From positions 1 to 64,000 of the forward strand of contig NSJX01000006.1 in assembly GCA_002286715.1 (NCBI GenBank): a stretch of 64,000 nt of DNA. Direction: 5' to 3'. Below the pieces are notes generated by a model, which worked only from the letters and a program-made list of their open reading frames with translations, had not been told where the DNA came from and did not search any database. Positions 61,402 through 64,000 of the stretch are shown in pieces. Positions within the stretch are counted from its first letter, which is position 1, and every line of letters starts with the position of its first letter. The stretch comes from Dentipellis sp. KUC8613 (lineage: Eukaryota; Basidiomycota; Agaricomycetes; Russulales; Hericiaceae). The position numbers were made by a program, and so were the translations under genes.

Positions 61402-63047
61402 ATGGCCACCCTCGCACGTCTCCGGCCCCGGCTTGCACGAAACCTAGCTGTAAGCACACCCGTCTGTTACCCATCGCGTCGAAGCGCGCGCTGACGTAGC
61501 GTATTTGCAAACCCGCAGCCCGCGATCCGCGCGGCGTCGCTGCAGACGTCAGCGGACAGCACGACGCCGCTCGAGTCGACGCCCGACGAGGGCCACAAGC
61601 CGTTCACGGTCAAGCTGCACGAGGAGTCGTTCCATGCGTACCGGACGGAGCCGCCCACGCTCGAGGTCGAGGTCACGAAGGACTCGCTGCTGCAGATGTA
61701 CCGCGAGATGAACACCATGCGGCGTATGGAGCAGGCCGCCGACGCGCTCTACAAGGCGAAGCTCATCCGCGGCTTCTGCCATCTCGCCATCGGTCAGGTG
61801 CGGCGCGCTCCCTTTTTGCACGCCTCCGACCCCGTCGGGGGCGGCGCGTGCGACGTGGCGCTGACGCATGAGCTCTATCTGCTATACAGGAAGCCGTCGC
61901 GGTCGGCCTTGAGCACTCGATCACGAAAGAGGACCTCGTCATCACTGCGTACCGCTGCCACCCCTTCGCCGTCCTGCGCGGCGGCAGCATCAAGGGTGTC
62001 ATTGGTGAGCTGCTCGGCCGCCAGGTCGGCATGTCGCACGGCAAGGGCGGCTCCATGCACATCTTCACGCCCCGCTTCTTCGGTGGAAACGGTATCGTCG
62101 GCGCGCAGGTCCCCGTCGGCGCTGGTCTTGCGTTTGCGCAGAAGTACCTCGAGAAGCCGACCGCGACGTTTGCGATGTACGGCGATGGTGCTAGCAACCA
62201 GGGCCAGGTGTTCGAGGCGTTCAACATGGTGCGTGTTACTCCCCATCGTTTGGACTGTGATACTGATACACGCTGTTCAGGCGAAACTCTGGAACCTCCC
62301 CTGCGTTTTCGTGTGCGAGAACAACAAATACGGCATGGGTACCTCTGCGGAGCGCAGCTCTTCTAACACGGAGTACTACACCCGTGGTGACAAAATTCCT
62401 GGTATTCAGGTGCGTATCTCATTATCTATTGCTTTTACGTGTCTTACACTCATATGCTCGCGCAGGCAAACGGCATGGACATCATTGCGACCGCGCAGGC
62501 TGTCAAGTACGCGCGCGACTGGGTGATCTCCGGCAAGGGCCCGCTCCTGCTCGAGTTCGTTACCTACCGCTACGGTGGTCACTCGTGCGTGTTACGTTAG
62601 TTAGGTGCGATGCATATATTGACGTCGAGCACACAGCATGTCCGACCCCGGCACCACCTACCGCACCCGTGAGGAGATCCAGCGCATGCGTAGCACGCAG
62701 GACCCCATCCGCGGCCTGCAGCGCTACATCGAGGAGTGGGGCGTCGCGACTGAGGAGGAGCTGAAGGTGCGCTGCTTGATTTCTCCACGGCCCTGCCTAA
62801 CGCTAACATCGACCCACAGAAAATCGACAAGGAGGCCAAGGCGACCGTCGACAAGGCCGTCGAGGAGGCCAAGGCCTCGCCAGAGCCGCTCATCGAGGAC
62901 CTCTGGACCGACATCTACTACAAGGGCACCGAGCCGCCGCACATGCGCGGCCGTGAGCGCGAGGAGGTGCGTTCCTCTTCCATTTTCTCCCACGATCTAA
63001 TACTCGGCACTGACGCTGGCGCGCCGCTGCAGGTCCACCACTACTAG
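61402..63047 (+). CDS. PDA1: Pyruvate dehydrogenase E1 component, alpha subunit
   Basis: This is the thiamine-diphosphate-dependent subunit of the mitochondrial pyruvate dehydrogenase complex, which feeds acetyl-CoA to the citric acid cycle. The N terminus ([16 protein letters not shown]) is Arg-rich and acid-free, a mitochondrial presequence. Then come [73 protein letters not shown] and [20 protein letters not shown]. The ThDP motif runs from [16 protein letters not shown] to [13 protein letters not shown]. The phosphorylation loop is present (RYGGHS joined to [13 protein letters not shown]), so control by PDH kinase is likely. The end is [14 protein letters not shown]. Eight or so exons join in frame, and the family is complete. 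Confidence 0.96.
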
Positions 63048-63414
63048 ATGTGCCACCGCGTTGGATTGTTGCTCTGCTATAGACGTTTGTTTGCATTAGT
63101 TACCCCCCACCCACCCCTCCCCTCCCGACCCCGCTTAGGCCTAGGCATAGAGTTGCAGCGCTGTTATTTATCGTAGGTAATTGATGATTGGACGTGCCGA
63201 GGCGTGTCTCTGGATGGACGTGCGTGTGTGCGTGCGTGTGTGTGCGAGTGTAGTGTGGTGTGTGTGTGGTGTGGTGTTTGGTCCCGTCTATTCTGAGCGA
63301 ATTTATGGGTCGTGTCTTCGTTCTTGTTGGGAATATGCACTGGACTGGATTCTCGAAGCGCGTGGAGCCAAACGCGAGCGGATCAAAAAGATATCAGGCT
63401 CCTAGAGGACCAAG
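63048..63414. other. PDA1 3' flank, no gene seen
   Basis: The stretch holds GT-rich runs (TGTGTGCGTGCGTGTG at about 63223-63270) and no exon. Confidence 0.6.
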
Positions 63415-63487
63415 TACCACCGATGGGGCTCGAACCCACAACCCCTGCCTTAGGAAGGCAATGCGCTACCAATTACGCCACGATGGC
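63415..63487 (-). tRNA. tRNA-Arg (anticodon CCT)
   Basis: A complete cloverleaf folds on the minus strand. The acceptor arm is GCCATCG paired with CGGTGGT (with G-U pairs), the anticodon stem TTGCC/GGCAG has the loop TTCCTAA (anticodon CCT, reading AGG), and the T loop is TTCGAGC. The discriminator is A. No intron is present. Confidence 0.92.
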
Positions 63488-63655
63488 TTGATGAACTATA
63501 TGATATATGCGTCGAAAAGGTGGGGGGCAGGGGAGACAACTTTTGAGTTAAAAAGCAAGTGGGGACTATGTAGTAGGAAGGGTGGTCAAGTACTCGATTG
63601 CTCTGGGCCAGGCTGGGAAAAGAAACACGTAAGAATTGGGATTGCAGCTAGTGTC

Positions 63656-63729
63656 GGTTCGATGGCGTAGTTGGTTATCGCATCTGTCTAACACACAGAA
63701 GGTCCCCGGTTCGAGCCCGGGTCGAATCA
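63656..63729 (+). tRNA. tRNA-Val (anticodon AAC), copy 7
   Basis: Identical over 74 bases to copy 1. A TTTTT run follows about 20 bases downstream. It is the only copy in the window without a visible partner, but the window ends 271 bp further on. Confidence 0.97.
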
Positions 63730-64000
63730 TCATGTAGTCAACGGAACCTTTTTCCCTCTTTGTGCGCACGAGTACTCATTACCCTACAGCTCGTCAATAT
63801 CAGTGCTTGCCTCGAAAATGCGATGTCCTCATTGGATGGTCTCGCGGACTGTGAACAGTTCAAGATCGGACATAATATTGTATGGGGTGAGCTACGATTG
63901 GTATATCCTGCTCTTTTGGTCAAAATGGCAAGGTGTCTCCACCGAAATGCAAGTACATGGGGGAAGAAAGCGAAAGGAAGACCTGCGAAGACACGGACTA
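63730..64000. other. Window end, no gene resolved
   Basis: A 61-codon minus-strand frame at 63738-63923 is not recognised. If the tRNA-bracket pattern holds, the 3' end of a minus-strand gene should lie here or just beyond. Confidence 0.4.

Overview
This is a nuclear window from a filamentous fungus, most likely a mushroom-forming basidiomycete (Agaricomycetes). The evidence is GC-rich DNA, genes broken by many 45-70 nt GT-AG introns, CT-rich tracts in front of start codons, and protein flavours typical of that group (GMC oxidoreductase, multi-intron P450, cellular RNA-dependent RNA polymerases). The assignment is inferred from gene content and structure; no search was run. Gene boundaries come from reading splice sites and family motifs by eye.

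Layout. 0.4-10.2 kb: tRNA-Val, COG6 (-), tRNA-Val, COA1 (+), GMC oxidoreductase (-), SCD6/LSM14 (-). 10.6-14.6 kb: a small unknown gene and a polyglutamine basic protein, separated by 2.3 kb with no firm gene. 14.8-21.8 kb: ADE12 (-), COX16 (+), VPS11 (-), ATP18 (+). 22.3-28.7 kb: P450 (-), HSP20 (+) with heat-shock elements, TRS23 copy 1 between two tRNA-Val genes, and a kinase-like gene (-) with an altered catalytic motif. 28.7-45.5 kb: a gene-poor stretch of about 16.8 kb holding only one convincing gene, an Ecl1-type zinc-binding protein at 37.8-39.0 kb, plus a dense GATA-site cluster. 45.5-57.3 kb: two convergent RNA-dependent RNA polymerase paralogues enclosing a glutaminyl cyclase gene and a second tRNA-Val/TRS23/tRNA-Val unit. 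57.9-63.7 kb: ARMC8/GID5 (+), PDA1 (+), tRNA-Arg and tRNA-Val.

Functional themes. Three vesicle-tethering systems are represented (COG6 of COG, TRS23 of TRAPP twice, VPS11 of HOPS/CORVET), as are four mitochondrial genes (COA1, COX16, ATP18, PDA1) and an RNA-silencing module (two RdRPs). The most unusual feature is a repeated gene arrangement: seven tRNA-Val(AAC) genes lie in the window. Six of them form three pairs, each bracketing exactly one gene (COG6, TRS23-1, TRS23-2), with both tRNAs on the strand opposite to the enclosed gene and the upstream tRNA about 95-105 bp from its start codon. Each enclosed gene encodes a Golgi tethering-complex subunit.
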